This document shows, one piece after another, positions 1 to 7,379 of a DNA stretch of 17,391 bases; within the stretch, counting starts at the first letter, position 1, and every line of letters starts with the position of its first letter. The notes under the pieces are model-generated. The model had not been told where the DNA came from. It ran no database searches and worked only from the letters and a program-made list of their open reading frames with translations. The stretch is from Chloroflexota bacterium (GTDB lineage: Bacteria > Chloroflexota > Anaerolineae > B4-G1 > SLSP01), in contig JAAZNO010000690.1 of the NCBI GenBank assembly GCA_012798275.1, positions 1-17,391 on the forward strand. The letters are read 5' to 3'. A program made the position numbers and the translations under genes.

Positions 1-81
1 CATCTCGAACCCAGCCGTTAAGCCCGTTAGCGCCGATGGTACTGGGGGGGCAGCCCCCTGGGAGAGTAGGTCATTGCCAGG
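1..81 (+). rRNA. rrf: 5S ribosomal RNA, 3' part (5' end outside window)
   Basis: The first 81 bases match the conserved 3' two thirds of bacterial 5S rRNA. They contain the loop C region CATCTCGAACCC, the segment GTTAAGCCC, the G-rich helix with GATGGTACTG, and the closing GGGAGAGTAGGTC ending in GCCAGG, which would pair with the missing 5' end. The 3' boundary is set at the end of that closing strand and may be off by one or two bases. The gene is the distal end of an rRNA operon or a separate 5S copy; the upstream part is not visible. Confidence 0.93.
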
Positions 82-106
82 AAACCTCTTCTGGTTAGTT
101 GCAGAA

Positions 107-141
107 GCATGCCAGCCTCGATAGCAATCGGGCTGGCATGC
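107..141 (+). terminator. Hairpin downstream of the 5S gene, probable rRNA terminator or processing stem
   Basis: An 11-bp perfect stem (GCATGCCAGCC at 107-117 with its complement at 131-141) is extended by an inner 4-bp stem (CGAT/ATCG) closing an AGCA loop. It lies 25 bases after the 5S gene. The run that follows, GCGTTTATG, is only weakly T-rich, so it could be a poor intrinsic terminator or an RNase processing stem. Confidence 0.55.
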
Positions 142-195
142 GCGTTTATGCGCTGAGGTCCGACGATATTGACTTCACTCCATGTCAGGCGTACA

Positions 196-223
196 TTGAC
201 GCTGAGGCTGTCCGTGTTACACT
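196..223 (+). promoter_or_regulatory. Sigma-70-like promoter for the esterase gene
   Basis: TTGACG at 196-201 and TACACT at 218-223 are separated by 16 bases. Five of six and four of six positions match the consensus. The predicted transcript would start near 230, giving a leader of about 25 bases with a GGAG ribosome site at 247-250 before the ATG at 256. Confidence 0.5.
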
Positions 224-255
224 AACGCGGTTAAATCTTTTGGGGTGGAGTTGGC

Positions 256-1308
256 ATGTCGGAAATGGTGGTGCGGCGGTGGTGCCTCGGTTTGTTGCTC
301 CTGCTGCTGTTGGCTGGATGCAATGTGATGGGTGAACCGGGGAGCTTTGCTGTTTCGGCGGCGTCAGTTTCGGCGACGGCAACGGCAACGCGCACCCCTT
401 CACCGACGCCGACCGCGACGGCGTCGGCTACCCCTACGATCACGCCTACGCCGACGTTTACCCCCACACCCACCTGCACACCTACTCCTACGCCAACATC
501 TACCCCAAAAGTTTGTCCTGAGCGCACCGGCCGCACGATTGCAAGCGAGTTCAGTAGCACAGCGATGTACGGGGAGCAAATCCAGTATCTGGTACATTTG
601 CCCCCGTGCTATGAGTATTATGCCGATCGCGCTTATCCGGTGTTGTATATGCTTCACGGCTGGCCCATGGATGAGCAGCATTGGGTGAATTTGGGATTGT
701 TGGATCTGGCGGACGCCTGGATCGCTCAGAAACTGGTGGGTCCCTTTATCATTGTGCTGCCCGGTGTCGAGGACACCGACGGCCTCTACGTTAACTCCAG
801 CGGCGGTCCGCAATCCTTCGAGGGGATGGTTGTGGATGAATTGCTGCCGCGGGTGGATGAGACCTATCGCACTCTCCGCCAGCCTGAAGGGCGGGCCATT
901 GGGGGTATTTCGCGCGGCGGTGTGTGGTCGCTGGAGATCGGCCTGCGCCATCCAGAGCTGTTTTCCATTATTGGGGGGCACAGTCCTGCCCTGGCACTGA
1001 ATTATCCTGCTCCGGCTTATGATCCTTACACTTTGGGACGCAGCGGAGCGCCGGGACAGCGGATCTATCTCACGGCGGGAAATGGGGATTGGGCGCGGGC
1101 CGGGGCCATCGCTTTCCGCGATTTTTTGCTCGAGCAGGGAGCGAAGGTCACCTATCAGCTCCATGAGGGCGGGCACGTGGACGAACTCTGGTCGTTGGGA
1201 TTGCCGGATTACGTGGCCTTTTACACCGCTGAGTGGCCCAAGACGGGTGAGGCGCTACCCCGATGGCATCCGGACGGGGAAGAACCTCATCCTGAGATGA
1301 TGCCGTAA
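256..1308 (+). CDS. Secreted lipoprotein esterase, alpha/beta-hydrolase of the esterase D / Fes type
   Basis: The 350-residue product starts with two arginines, a run of leucines and a lipobox (LLAGC, Cys22), so it should be a lipoprotein anchored at the outer face of the membrane. Residues about 41-84 form a Thr/Pro linker. The catalytic domain (about 95-330) resembles the putative esterase family PF00756: YMLHGWP near 131-137 for the oxyanion region, the nucleophile elbow GISRG with Ser219, a likely acid at Asp278 and the histidine His307 in GGHVD. The substrate cannot be read from sequence; carboxylester or feruloyl/acetyl ester hydrolysis outside the cell is the family expectation. The start is supported by GGAG five bases upstream. 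It has its own promoter and ends at a shared terminator. Confidence 0.85.
   Translation: MSEMVVRRWCLGLLLLLLLAGCNVMGEPGSFAVSAASVSATATATRTPSPTPTATASATPTITPTPTFTPTPTCTPTPTPTSTPKVCPERTGRTIASEFSSTAMYGEQIQYLVHLPPCYEYYADRAYPVLYMLHGWPMDEQHWVNLGLLDLADAWIAQKLVGPFIIVLPGVEDTDGLYVNSSGGPQSFEGMVVDELLPRVDETYRTLRQPEGRAIGGISRGGVWSLEIGLRHPELFSIIGGHSPALALNYPAPAYDPYTLGRSGAPGQRIYLTAGNGDWARAGAIAFRDFLLEQGAKVTYQLHEGGHVDELWSLGLPDYVAFYTAEWPKTGEALPRWHPDGEEPHPEMMP
376..507 (+). repeat. Low-complexity Thr/Pro-coding repeat (linker)
   Basis: About 44 codons alternate Thr, Pro and Ala (TPTPT units) using varied ACN and CCN codons. They encode the flexible spacer between the lipid anchor and the esterase domain. Such linkers are common in surface proteins of Chloroflexota. 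A single Cys (Cys74) sits inside it and another (Cys87) just after it. Confidence 0.8.
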
Positions 1309-1327
1309 GCGTCGGTGAGGATAACAC

Positions 1328-1355
1328 ACGGGGGCGATTTGATAATCGCCCCCGT
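1328..1355. terminator. Bidirectional hairpin terminator between esterase and rpiR-type gene
   Basis: A perfect 12-bp stem (ACGGGGGCGATT at 1328-1339, complement at 1344-1355) closes a TGAT loop. It lies between two converging genes, 19 bases after one and 24 after the other. On the + strand it is followed by CGTTT, so the U-tract is short. Confidence 0.75.
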
Positions 1356-1379
1356 CGTTTAGTCAGCCTGCAGCTGCGG

Positions 1380-2267
1380 CTATTCTTGCTTCCACAGCCG
1401 CTGCATGGCGGCAATCTCGTGTTCGGGGACGCGATCCTGCTGTCCAACGAGTGTGGTGAGCGCGGCGGTGGCATCGTGGATGGCTTGACGGGCTTTGTCT
1501 TCGTCCAGCGCGATGAGCGCCTGCCAGAGGAGCGAGAGCAGCGCCATGAATGTGTCGAACGAGGGGTATCCCGAAGGCGTCTCGACGGGGAGACTCAGGT
1601 TGATGTCCGCCTGACGTGCGGGGAGAAGCGTGGGGCTGGCGGAGATCACAATGGCCTTGAGCCCCCGGGCCTGCGCGACGCTAATTACCTGGCCGATTTC
1701 TGTGTCCGGATCGAGGCCGAGCGCGATGGCAAAAATGAGGTCTTCGGGTTTGGCGTCGCGCAGCATTAACGCGGCGTGGGCGATGTCGGCGGGTACGGCA
1801 GTAGCAGCACGCCCAATGAAGTGTAGATAGGTGACCCACAGGGTGGCCAGGCCGAAGCTGTCCCCCTGGCCCAGGACGTAGATGTGCGCGGCTCCGTGCA
1901 GCCTTGCGGCGATTTCGGCGATGCGCGACGCCTCTACTTTGAAGTTGAGAATTCGATCGCTGAGCTCATCAGTGAGCCTGGCGATGAGCTCTGCCGGCCC
2001 CTGGGCATGGGGATCTCCTTCCTGATAGCGCAGGGCGAGCTGTTTGTTGACGTAGTGTTTGATCTCCCGGGACAGCTCGCGATAGCCGGAATAGCCCAAT
2101 TCTTGGGAAAAGCGCACGACGGTGGCCGGATCCAGGGCCAGCCGGCGGGCGAGCTCCGTTGCCGTCAAAAAACTGGCGTCCAAAGTGTTTTCGAGAATGA
2201 AATCTGCCAGCACTCTGAACCGTGGTGAAAGCGCCTCGTATTTCTCCTGGATTCTTTTCTGGAACAT
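1380..2267 (-). CDS. RpiR-family transcriptional regulator (HTH plus SIS sugar-phosphate domain)
   Basis: The 295-residue protein has the RpiR layout. An N-terminal helix-turn-helix domain (about 1-77) includes LTATELARRLALDPATVVRF and the typical end LGYSGYRELS. A SIS domain (about 115-250) contains IYVLGQGDS, where phosphosugars bind in this family. Family members repress or activate sugar catabolism genes in response to a sugar phosphate. The ATG is preceded by AGGAGG (2274-2279, six bases away). It is divergent from rpe, whose substrate is a pentose phosphate, so control of that gene is plausible but not shown. The effector is unknown. It ends at the bidirectional terminator shared with the esterase gene. 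Confidence 0.9.
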   Translation of the reverse strand: MFQKRIQEKYEALSPRFRVLADFILENTLDASFLTATELARRLALDPATVVRFSQELGYSGYRELSREIKHYVNKQLALRYQEGDPHAQGPAELIARLTDELSDRILNFKVEASRIAEIAARLHGAAHIYVLGQGDSFGLATLWVTYLHFIGRAATAVPADIAHAALMLRDAKPEDLIFAIALGLDPDTEIGQVISVAQARGLKAIVISASPTLLPARQADINLSLPVETPSGYPSFDTFMALLSLLWQALIALDEDKARQAIHDATAALTTLVGQQDRVPEHEIAAMQRLWKQE

Positions 2268-2321
2268 CCCTCACCTCCTCTAAATTTTCTCCTTGTGCGA
2301 CTAGCCAACACCAATTTTGAG

Positions 2322-2351
2322 TGTACTCACGTCCCTGTGTATGATAGTACA
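2322..2351. promoter_or_regulatory. Inverted repeat TGTACT-N18-AGTACA, candidate operator
   Basis: TGTACT at 2322-2327 and AGTACA at 2346-2351 are perfect inverse copies. The right arm covers the -10 box of the regulator gene and the left arm lies just after its predicted start site. That placement fits autorepression, but six-base arms can occur by chance. Confidence 0.35.
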
Positions 2352-2372
2352 GTTTTTTGCGGGCGGTGTCAA
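2344..2372 (-). promoter_or_regulatory. Promoter for the RpiR-family gene
   Basis: On the - strand a perfect TTGACA (2367-2372) is followed after 17 bases by TACTAT (2344-2349, four of six). The transcript would start near 2337, about 70 bases before the ATG. The -10 box overlaps one arm of the inverted repeat TGTACT/AGTACA. Confidence 0.6.
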
Positions 2373-2402
2373 GTGTTGACGGTTTGTTTTACGTTTCCGT
2401 AA
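2368..2402. promoter_or_regulatory. Palindromes GTCAA-GTG-TTGAC and TTACG-TTTC-CGTAA in the rpiR/rpe intergenic region
   Basis: A 13-bp palindrome (2368-2380) carries -35-like TTGAC on both strands. A second inverted repeat (2389-2402, 5-bp arms, 4-base centre) lies nine bases further on. Both sit between the divergent genes and are candidate binding sites for the regulator. Confidence 0.4.
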
Positions 2403-2437
2403 CCATTTTGTTTTCTTTCGGGGAAGGTGCATTTCGG

Positions 2438-2465
2438 TTGCCTTTTCCGTCAACCGGTGTATCAT
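2438..2465 (+). promoter_or_regulatory. Promoter for rpe, placed to give a leaderless transcript
   Basis: TTGCCT (2438-2443) and TATCAT (2460-2465, five of six) are 16 bases apart. The expected start site is 2471-2475, essentially at the ATG at 2475. No ribosome binding sequence precedes that ATG. Confidence 0.5.
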
Positions 2466-2474
2466 AATTCATCT

Positions 2475-3149
2475 ATGGAACGCCGGATACACATTGCGCC
2501 TTCGGTTTTAGCGGCTGACTTCTCGCGCCTGGGGGAACAGGTGCAGGCGGCCGAGGCCGCGGGCGCCGAGATGATTCATGTGGATGTGATGGATGGGCAT
2601 TTCGTCCCTAATATCAGCGTGGGGGTGCCCGTCGTTGCGGCGTTACGACGTGTGACCCGTTTGCCACTGGACGTGCATTTGATGATCGCGGAGCCCGTGC
2701 GCTATGTGGAAGATTTCGCCCGCGCCGGGGCGGACCTTCTCACTGTGCATCCAGAGGCGGACGTGCATCTGCATCGCACTCTGCAGCACATTCGGGCTTT
2801 GGGGATTCGAGCGGGGGTCGCGCTCAATCCGGGGACCTCGGAGATGGCCTTGCGCTATGTGCTGCCGCTGACGGATCTGGTCCTGGTGATGACCGTGAAT
2901 CCTGGCTTCGGTGGGCAGGCGTTCTTGTCGGAGATGGTGGCCAAGGTGCGGGCCGTGCGGCAGATGCTGAATGTGGCAGGGAGCGCGGCGTTGCTGTCGG
3001 TGGATGGGGGGATCACCCCGCTGACGGCGCCGCTCGTCATCACCGGGGGTGCGGATACTTTAGTGGCGGGGTCGGCCATCTTTGGCGCGCCTGAAGGCAT
3101 CCCGTCGGCTATGGCGGCGTTGCGGTCTGCGGCTGTGAGCGTCCTGTGA
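2475..3149 (+). CDS. rpe: Ribulose-phosphate 3-epimerase
   Basis: The enzyme interconverts D-ribulose 5-phosphate and D-xylulose 5-phosphate in the pentose phosphate pathway, in the cytoplasm. The 224-residue product is the normal family length and is a single TIM barrel. Visible motifs are IAPSVLAADF at the start, HVDVMDGHFVPN with metal ligands His35 and Asp37, DVHLM with His68, NPGFGGQ at 142-148 for phosphate binding, and VDGGI with Asp177. The start at 2475 is chosen because relatives begin with a few residues before IAPS. An upstream in-frame GTG at 2427 lies before the predicted promoter and would add an unrelated 16-residue tail. The gene ends at a terminator shared with rpmB. Confidence 0.95.
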   Translation: MERRIHIAPSVLAADFSRLGEQVQAAEAAGAEMIHVDVMDGHFVPNISVGVPVVAALRRVTRLPLDVHLMIAEPVRYVEDFARAGADLLTVHPEADVHLHRTLQHIRALGIRAGVALNPGTSEMALRYVLPLTDLVLVMTVNPGFGGQAFLSEMVAKVRAVRQMLNVAGSAALLSVDGGITPLTAPLVITGGADTLVAGSAIFGAPEGIPSAMAALRSAAVSVL

Positions 3150-3179
3150 GGCGCGCCGAGCTGCGGTCTGGGACAACGC

Positions 3180-3213
3180 AAATCGGCCCCGCACTTTCGA
3201 ACGGGGCCGATTT
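3180..3213. terminator. Bidirectional hairpin terminator between rpe and rpmB
   Basis: A perfect 12-bp stem (AAATCGGCCCCG at 3180-3191, complement at 3202-3213) closes a 10-base loop. The right arm ends in TTTT on the + strand and the left arm gives a short T-run on the - strand. It lies between converging genes, so it can serve both. Confidence 0.8.
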
Positions 3214-3238
3214 TGGAGCGCAGCGAGGTCCGCTGGGG

Positions 3239-3418
3239 TTATTCGCGGGTCAACGTGCGCAGACAGCGCGTGCAGATGTAGATGCGCTGCCACTTTCCGT
3301 TGACCAAGACCCGCTTGCGCTGGATATTGGGACGGAAAATGCGATTCGTTGCTACCTTGGAGTGGCTCACGTTGTGACCAAAAGTCGGACCCTTGCCACA
3401 AATATCACATTTTGCCAT
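3239..3418 (-). CDS. rpmB: 50S ribosomal protein L28 (bL28), zinc-binding form
   Basis: The 59-residue product begins [20 protein letters not shown], the signature of bL28, and continues with RIFRPNIQ and a basic tail ending in TLTRE. Two Cys pairs (Cys4/Cys7 and Cys49/Cys52) make the zinc-binding version. It is a structural protein of the large ribosomal subunit. A GAGGTG ribosome site lies just upstream of the ATG. The gene is divergent from the Asp23-FakA cluster. In Bacillus the order rpmB, yloU, yloV is also found, so this neighbourhood is conserved across phyla. Confidence 0.96.
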   Translation of the reverse strand: MAKCDICGKGPTFGHNVSHSKVATNRIFRPNIQRKRVLVNGKWQRIYICTRCLRTLTRE

Positions 3419-3451
3419 AGTTCACCTCTAGCGTTTCATTAGCAGAGGAAG

Positions 3452-3479
3452 ATGATACCACAAAGATGGAAAGATGCAA
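3452..3479 (-). promoter_or_regulatory. Possible promoter for rpmB
   Basis: On the - strand TTGCAT (3474-3479) and TATCAT (3452-3457) are 16 bases apart. The -10 box is good and the -35 box is weak. It would overlap the leader of the divergent Asp23 gene. Confidence 0.35.
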
Positions 3480-3495
3480 CCAGGAGGGGTTGGGA

Positions 3496-3849
3496 ATGAC
3501 GGAACAGCAAGCTCGTGGCAGGATCGAAGTTGCCCCAGCTGCCATTGCTACGATTGTCAGCGAAGCTGTGCAGCGTTGCTATGGAGTTGTAGGCACGGTG
3601 CCGAAAAACTTCGCGTCGGGGCTGGCGGATATGCTTTCTACGGATCGTAAACGGGGTGTGGAATTGCAGGTGCACAATCGGCACATCACCATTGATGTGT
3701 ATGTCGTGGTAGAATACGGGACGAGAATTGCCACGGTCGCCGAGAGCGTGAAGCACGTGGTGAAATACCAGGTCGAACATGCCCTGGAACTGCCCGTGGA
3801 TGCGGTCAATGTGCACGTGCAGGCATTGCGCGTGAGCGATCTGGATTAA
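3496..3849 (+). CDS. Asp23/Gls24 family protein (YloU-like), FakA partner gene
   Basis: The 117-residue product belongs to the Asp23/Gls24 (DUF322, PF03780) family. It has the pattern of a short start (RGRIEVAPAAIATIVSEAV), a central VELQVHNRHITIDVYVVVEYG strand region, and the final AVNVHVQAL. The biochemical role of the family is not settled; members are envelope-stress or membrane-associated proteins in Firmicutes. The start at 3496 is preferred over an in-frame ATG at 3466 because AGGAGG lies at 3482-3487, eight bases before it. It is the first gene of the cluster, 17 bases before fakA, and adjacency to yloV/fakA genes is typical. Confidence 0.88.
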   Translation: MTEQQARGRIEVAPAAIATIVSEAVQRCYGVVGTVPKNFASGLADMLSTDRKRGVELQVHNRHITIDVYVVVEYGTRIATVAESVKHVVKYQVEHALELPVDAVNVHVQALRVSDLD

Positions 3850-3866
3850 TTAAGGGAGATTGATTG

Positions 3867-5573
3867 GTGGACGCAGTAACCGAAACCCAATCTGGCCTTG
3901 ACGGTCAACAATTCAAGCAAATGGTGCACGCAGCTTTGCTCTGGCTGCGACAGCATCAGGCCGCCATCAATGCGTTGAACGTTTTTCCCGTGCCTGACGG
4001 CGACACCGGCACGAATATGATGCTGACCATGACTTCGGCCTGGAATGAGATTGAGTATCTGCAGGATGACAATATCGGGGAAATTGCCGGGAAGGTGGCT
4101 TATGGCGCGCTGATGGGCGCGCGCGGCAACTCCGGCGTGATCCTCTCGCAGATCTGGCGGGGTTTTGCCCGTGGCCTGGATCATCAACTGCGCATGGACG
4201 TGCAGGGTCTGGCTGAGGCCATGCAGCGGGCCGCCGAGACGGCCTACAAGGGTGTCGTCAAACCGGTGGAGGGGACGATCCTCACGGTGATCCGCGAGGT
4301 GGCTGAGGAAGCCCAGGTGGCGGTTACCCAGACCCAGGATGTGACGCAGATGCTCGAACAGCTGGTGCGCCGCGCTAAGGCCGCGGAGGCTCGCACCCCG
4401 ACGCTGCTGCCGGTCTTGCGTCAGGCCGGGGTGGTGGATTCCGGCGGGCAGGGATTGGTGGTGATCCTGGAGGGGATGTGGCGCTATTTGACGGGCCAGT
4501 CTATAGAAGAGGGCGAACGTCCAGCGCAGGTGGTGAATCTGGCCGCGGTGGAACCCCATCCCGCCGGGTACGGGGAAGGCGCCGAACCCGAATTTGACGC
4601 GAATTACCCCTATGACGTGCAATTTATCATCATGGGGGAAGATTATGACCTGGATGTGCCGGCGATTCGCGCGCGGATCGAGGTGATGGGCGATTGTCCC
4701 CTGGTCGTAGGGGATGCTCGCGCCGTCAAAGTGCACGTGCATGTGGCCGATCCCGGTGTGCCGATCAGTTTTGGCGCGCAGCAGGGGGCTCTGCGTGATG
4801 TGGTGGTGGAGAACATGGCGCAGCAGTACCAGGAGTTCATCGCCGGGCGGACCGCGGCCCTGGCTCCCGCATCAGGTCCCGCGTTGCCGGCAATCCTCTT
4901 GGAGAGCGAACCGCAGCCGATTAGCGTGGTAGCTGTCGCTGTCGGGGAGGGGTTGGAAAAAGTCTTCCGCAGCCTCGGCGCGACCGCGGTTGTGCACGGC
5001 GGACAGACGATGAATCCCAGCACGGCGGACATTCTGGAGGCGCTACGAACGCTCAAGACGGAGAAAGCCATTATCCTGCCGAACAACAAAAACATCCTCA
5101 TGACGGCTCAACAGGCGGCGGAGATGGCTGAGGGGTTGGAAGTGGCCGTCGTGCCGACACGCAGTCTGCCTCAGGGGATTGCCGCGCTGTTGGTCCTCGA
5201 TCAGCAAGCGACCCTCGACGGCAATGCGGCGGCGATGTCGCGCGCTGCCAGGGAAATCATCACCGGTGAAGTGACGTATGCCGTCCGCGATGTGGCTTTG
5301 GATGGGGTGACGGTCCATGAGGGCGACGCCATCGGCCTGTTGGATGAGGCGCTGGTGGTGACGGGAAAGACTTTTGAAGAAGTCGTGCGGCGTTTGCTGG
5401 AGAAAGTCCCCTTGGAAGACCGCGAGCTGGTGACGTTGTATTATGGCGCGGACGTGGAGGAAGAAACAGCGAAGGCCTTAGGCGAAGAGTTGGCCGCGCT
5501 GTATCCTGCCCTGGAATTTGAGGTGATCGCCGGCGGGCAGGCCCATTATCCGTACTTGCTTTCGATAGAATAG
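3867..5573 (+). CDS. fakA: Fatty acid kinase catalytic subunit FakA (DAK2-domain, YloV family)
   Basis: In the family, FakA phosphorylates fatty acids held by FakB (DegV) carriers, giving acyl phosphate for phospholipid synthesis. The 568-residue product has the full layout. An N-terminal DhaL-like kinase domain (about 10-205) has the nucleotide and Mg motif PDGDTGTNM (43-51), RGNSGV (86-91) and DSGGQG (191-196). A middle domain spans about 245-325 with KVHVHV (His290, His292), and a C-terminal domain spans about 350-568 with LPNNKNI. At residue 250 an Asp stands where relatives I recall have Cys (YCTEF-type motif, here YDVQF). The start is GTG at 3867, eight bases after GGGAG; TTG at 3864 is also possible. 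The degV gene starts eight bases after the stop. Confidence 0.92.
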   Translation: MDAVTETQSGLDGQQFKQMVHAALLWLRQHQAAINALNVFPVPDGDTGTNMMLTMTSAWNEIEYLQDDNIGEIAGKVAYGALMGARGNSGVILSQIWRGFARGLDHQLRMDVQGLAEAMQRAAETAYKGVVKPVEGTILTVIREVAEEAQVAVTQTQDVTQMLEQLVRRAKAAEARTPTLLPVLRQAGVVDSGGQGLVVILEGMWRYLTGQSIEEGERPAQVVNLAAVEPHPAGYGEGAEPEFDANYPYDVQFIIMGEDYDLDVPAIRARIEVMGDCPLVVGDARAVKVHVHVADPGVPISFGAQQGALRDVVVENMAQQYQEFIAGRTAALAPASGPALPAILLESEPQPISVVAVAVGEGLEKVFRSLGATAVVHGGQTMNPSTADILEALRTLKTEKAIILPNNKNILMTAQQAAEMAEGLEVAVVPTRSLPQGIAALLVLDQQATLDGNAAAMSRAAREIITGEVTYAVRDVALDGVTVHEGDAIGLLDEALVVTGKTFEEVVRRLLEKVPLEDRELVTLYYGADVEEETAKALGEELAALYPALEFEVIAGGQAHYPYLLSIE

Positions 5574-5581
5574 GAGGCGCC

Positions 5582-6445
5582 GTGAGTCAAGTCCAACTGA
5601 TCACTGATGGCACGGCATTTTTGCCCGCGGCGCGCTTGCGTGAGTTGGGGATCATTTCCCTGCCGATTGTGGCGCGTTCTGCCGGCGAAACTTTCGTCTA
5701 CGATCAACAAACGCAGGGGCATATCGCCTTGCTGCAGCGGCTGGCGCAGCACCGACAGCCCGTGGAGATTATCGGCCCCTCGGCGGCGGATTTCCAGGCA
5801 GTGTTCGAGCGCACGCTTTCTCGCACCAACAAGATGCTGGTCATCCTTTCTTCGGGGCATCTCAGCCCGGTGATGCACAACGCCCGTCTCGCGGCCCGCG
5901 AGTTCCTGGGGCGTTGTGATATTACCATTCTCGATTCACAGACAATTTCTCTGGGACTGGGGTTGCTGGTGGAGCGCGCGGGAGAGCTGTTGCAAGAGGG
6001 GCAGTTGCCGCCGGCGGAGGTGGTGCGGCGGGTGCGGGGGATGATCCCCCGCATTTACCTGGTGATGATCACCCACACCCTGGATTACCTGTTTCGGAGC
6101 CACAAGCTGAGTGCGACGCAGGCGATTCTGGGTTCGATGCTCAACATTCATCCCTTCCTGGTGATCGAGGACGGCGACATCAACCCGCTGGAAAAAAGTC
6201 GCGCTCCGGAGAAGGCGTTGGACAAGCTGCTGGAATTTGCTGCCGAATTCAGCCGGATTCAGGAGCTGCTCATTTTTCACAACGGGGGCGAAACACCCAC
6301 TCCAGAGGCGCTGACACTCAAGACGCGCCTGGAACAGGTTTTGCCCAACCGTGATATCCCGATGGTCGCTTATGATCCTATCCTCGCGTCTCACATTGGC
6401 GCTGACGGCTTGGGGATGGTCATCTATGAAGGGACCTGGCGTTAG
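5582..6445 (+). CDS. DegV family fatty-acid-binding protein, first copy (FakB-like, divergent site)
   Basis: DegV/FakB proteins bind a fatty acid in a deep pocket and present its carboxylate to FakA. The 287-residue product has the two-domain layout: ITDGTAFLP near the start (7-15), SSGHLS (90-95), ILDSQTISLGLG (116-126), and HIGADGLG (271-278) holding the conserved His. Some ligand-site residues are unusual. The TSxPS loop reads IIGPS (63-67), so the usual Thr is Ile, and GGR(I/L)S reads SHKLS (173-177). The GTG start follows AGGAGG at 5572-5577, which overlaps the fakA stop. The ligand may differ from that of the second copy. It could be a FakB of altered specificity. Confidence 0.85.
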   Translation: MSQVQLITDGTAFLPAARLRELGIISLPIVARSAGETFVYDQQTQGHIALLQRLAQHRQPVEIIGPSAADFQAVFERTLSRTNKMLVILSSGHLSPVMHNARLAAREFLGRCDITILDSQTISLGLGLLVERAGELLQEGQLPPAEVVRRVRGMIPRIYLVMITHTLDYLFRSHKLSATQAILGSMLNIHPFLVIEDGDINPLEKSRAPEKALDKLLEFAAEFSRIQELLIFHNGGETPTPEALTLKTRLEQVLPNRDIPMVAYDPILASHIGADGLGMVIYEGTWR

Positions 6446-6450
6446 CCTGC

Positions 6451-7329
6451 ATGGGGACGCGCGTGCGGATCATCACGGACGGCGTGGCAGACCTGCCACC
6501 CGCTGTGGCGGCGAGCTTGGGAATCAAGGTAGTCCCGATTTACCTGTTCATCGAAGGGCGCAGCTATCGCAGCGACGCTTTCAACGATCGGAAATTGCTC
6601 TATCATAGCCTGGAGGGGACGAACGGACGTCCGCAGACTGCGGCGCCCTCGGTGCAGGAATTCCTGGCTGCCTATGCGGAGCTGGCCGACGAGGGCGCTG
6701 AAGACATTATTGGGCTGTTTGTGGCCCGCGGGCTGAGTAGTGTGAGCGCGCAGGCGCTGTTGGCTGCCCGGCAGTTCGAGCGGGCGCGTGTGCACCTGGT
6801 TGAGACGGGGCAAGTCTCGATGGGGGTGGGCCTGCAGGCGCTCCAGGCGGCGGAACTGGCGGCGCAGGGCCTGTCGGCGGCGGAGATTCTCTCTCAAGTC
6901 GAGCCGCTGGCCTCGCGGACGTATCTCATGGGCATGTTAGGGTCGCTGGAGCATCTGCACGCGAGCGGACGTGTGAGCTGGACTCAAGCATGGGTGGGCG
7001 ACCTGTTGCAGATCAAACCGCTGATCGCCTTGCATGAGGGCGCCGTGCAGTTGTGGGGGCGCGTGCGTACCTATCGCAATGCCCTGATGCGCATTGCTGA
7101 CTGGGTTCGGGAGGCCGCGCCGTTGGAGCGGCTGGCGTTGCTCTACGCGCGGACCCCTCTCGACGTGGTGGAAGAGCTGCGTGTTGAATTGGAGTCTCTC
7201 GTCGCCCCGGACAGGTTCTTGATGCTGGAAGCGGGGCCGGTCTTTTTGACCCACATCGGGCCTACGGGCGTGGGAGTGGCGGCCTTGCTGGCTGATAGGC
7301 CAGAGCTGGCAGCGAAGCGGCGCTGGTAG
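6451..7329 (+). CDS. DegV family fatty-acid-binding protein, second copy (FakB-like)
   Basis: The 292-residue product keeps the canonical FakB/DegV site better than its neighbour: ITDGVADLP at 8-16, Thr63 in QTAAPS, the serine pair at 96-97 in GLSS, ASGRVS (171-176) with Arg174, and THIGPTG with His268. It should carry a fatty acid for phosphorylation by FakA. It starts five bases after the stop of the first degV gene. No good ribosome site is visible close to the ATG (AAGGGA lies 17 bases upstream), so translation is probably coupled. Two FakB copies are common, and in Staphylococcus they differ in preference for saturated and unsaturated acids; which does what here is unknown. Confidence 0.9.
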   Translation: MGTRVRIITDGVADLPPAVAASLGIKVVPIYLFIEGRSYRSDAFNDRKLLYHSLEGTNGRPQTAAPSVQEFLAAYAELADEGAEDIIGLFVARGLSSVSAQALLAARQFERARVHLVETGQVSMGVGLQALQAAELAAQGLSAAEILSQVEPLASRTYLMGMLGSLEHLHASGRVSWTQAWVGDLLQIKPLIALHEGAVQLWGRVRTYRNALMRIADWVREAAPLERLALLYARTPLDVVEELRVELESLVAPDRFLMLEAGPVFLTHIGPTGVGVAALLADRPELAAKRRW

Positions 7330-7379
7330 TTTTCTCTCTCTGACTGCATTGCGCCGACATTTCTTGTGACAGGGAAACC

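Noticed and set aside
99..335. Small + frame between the 5S gene and the esterase
   Set aside because: It spans the post-5S hairpin and the predicted esterase promoter and overlaps the esterase start; no ribosome site or family match.
400..1176. Open frame on the - strand opposite the esterase gene
   Set aside because: It is kept open by the complement of the Thr/Pro repeat and by GC bias; the tail is Arg-rich low complexity.
2427..2474. Upstream GTG start for rpe
   Set aside because: It precedes the predicted promoter boxes, the added residues do not match family N-termini, and the purine run touches the GTG.
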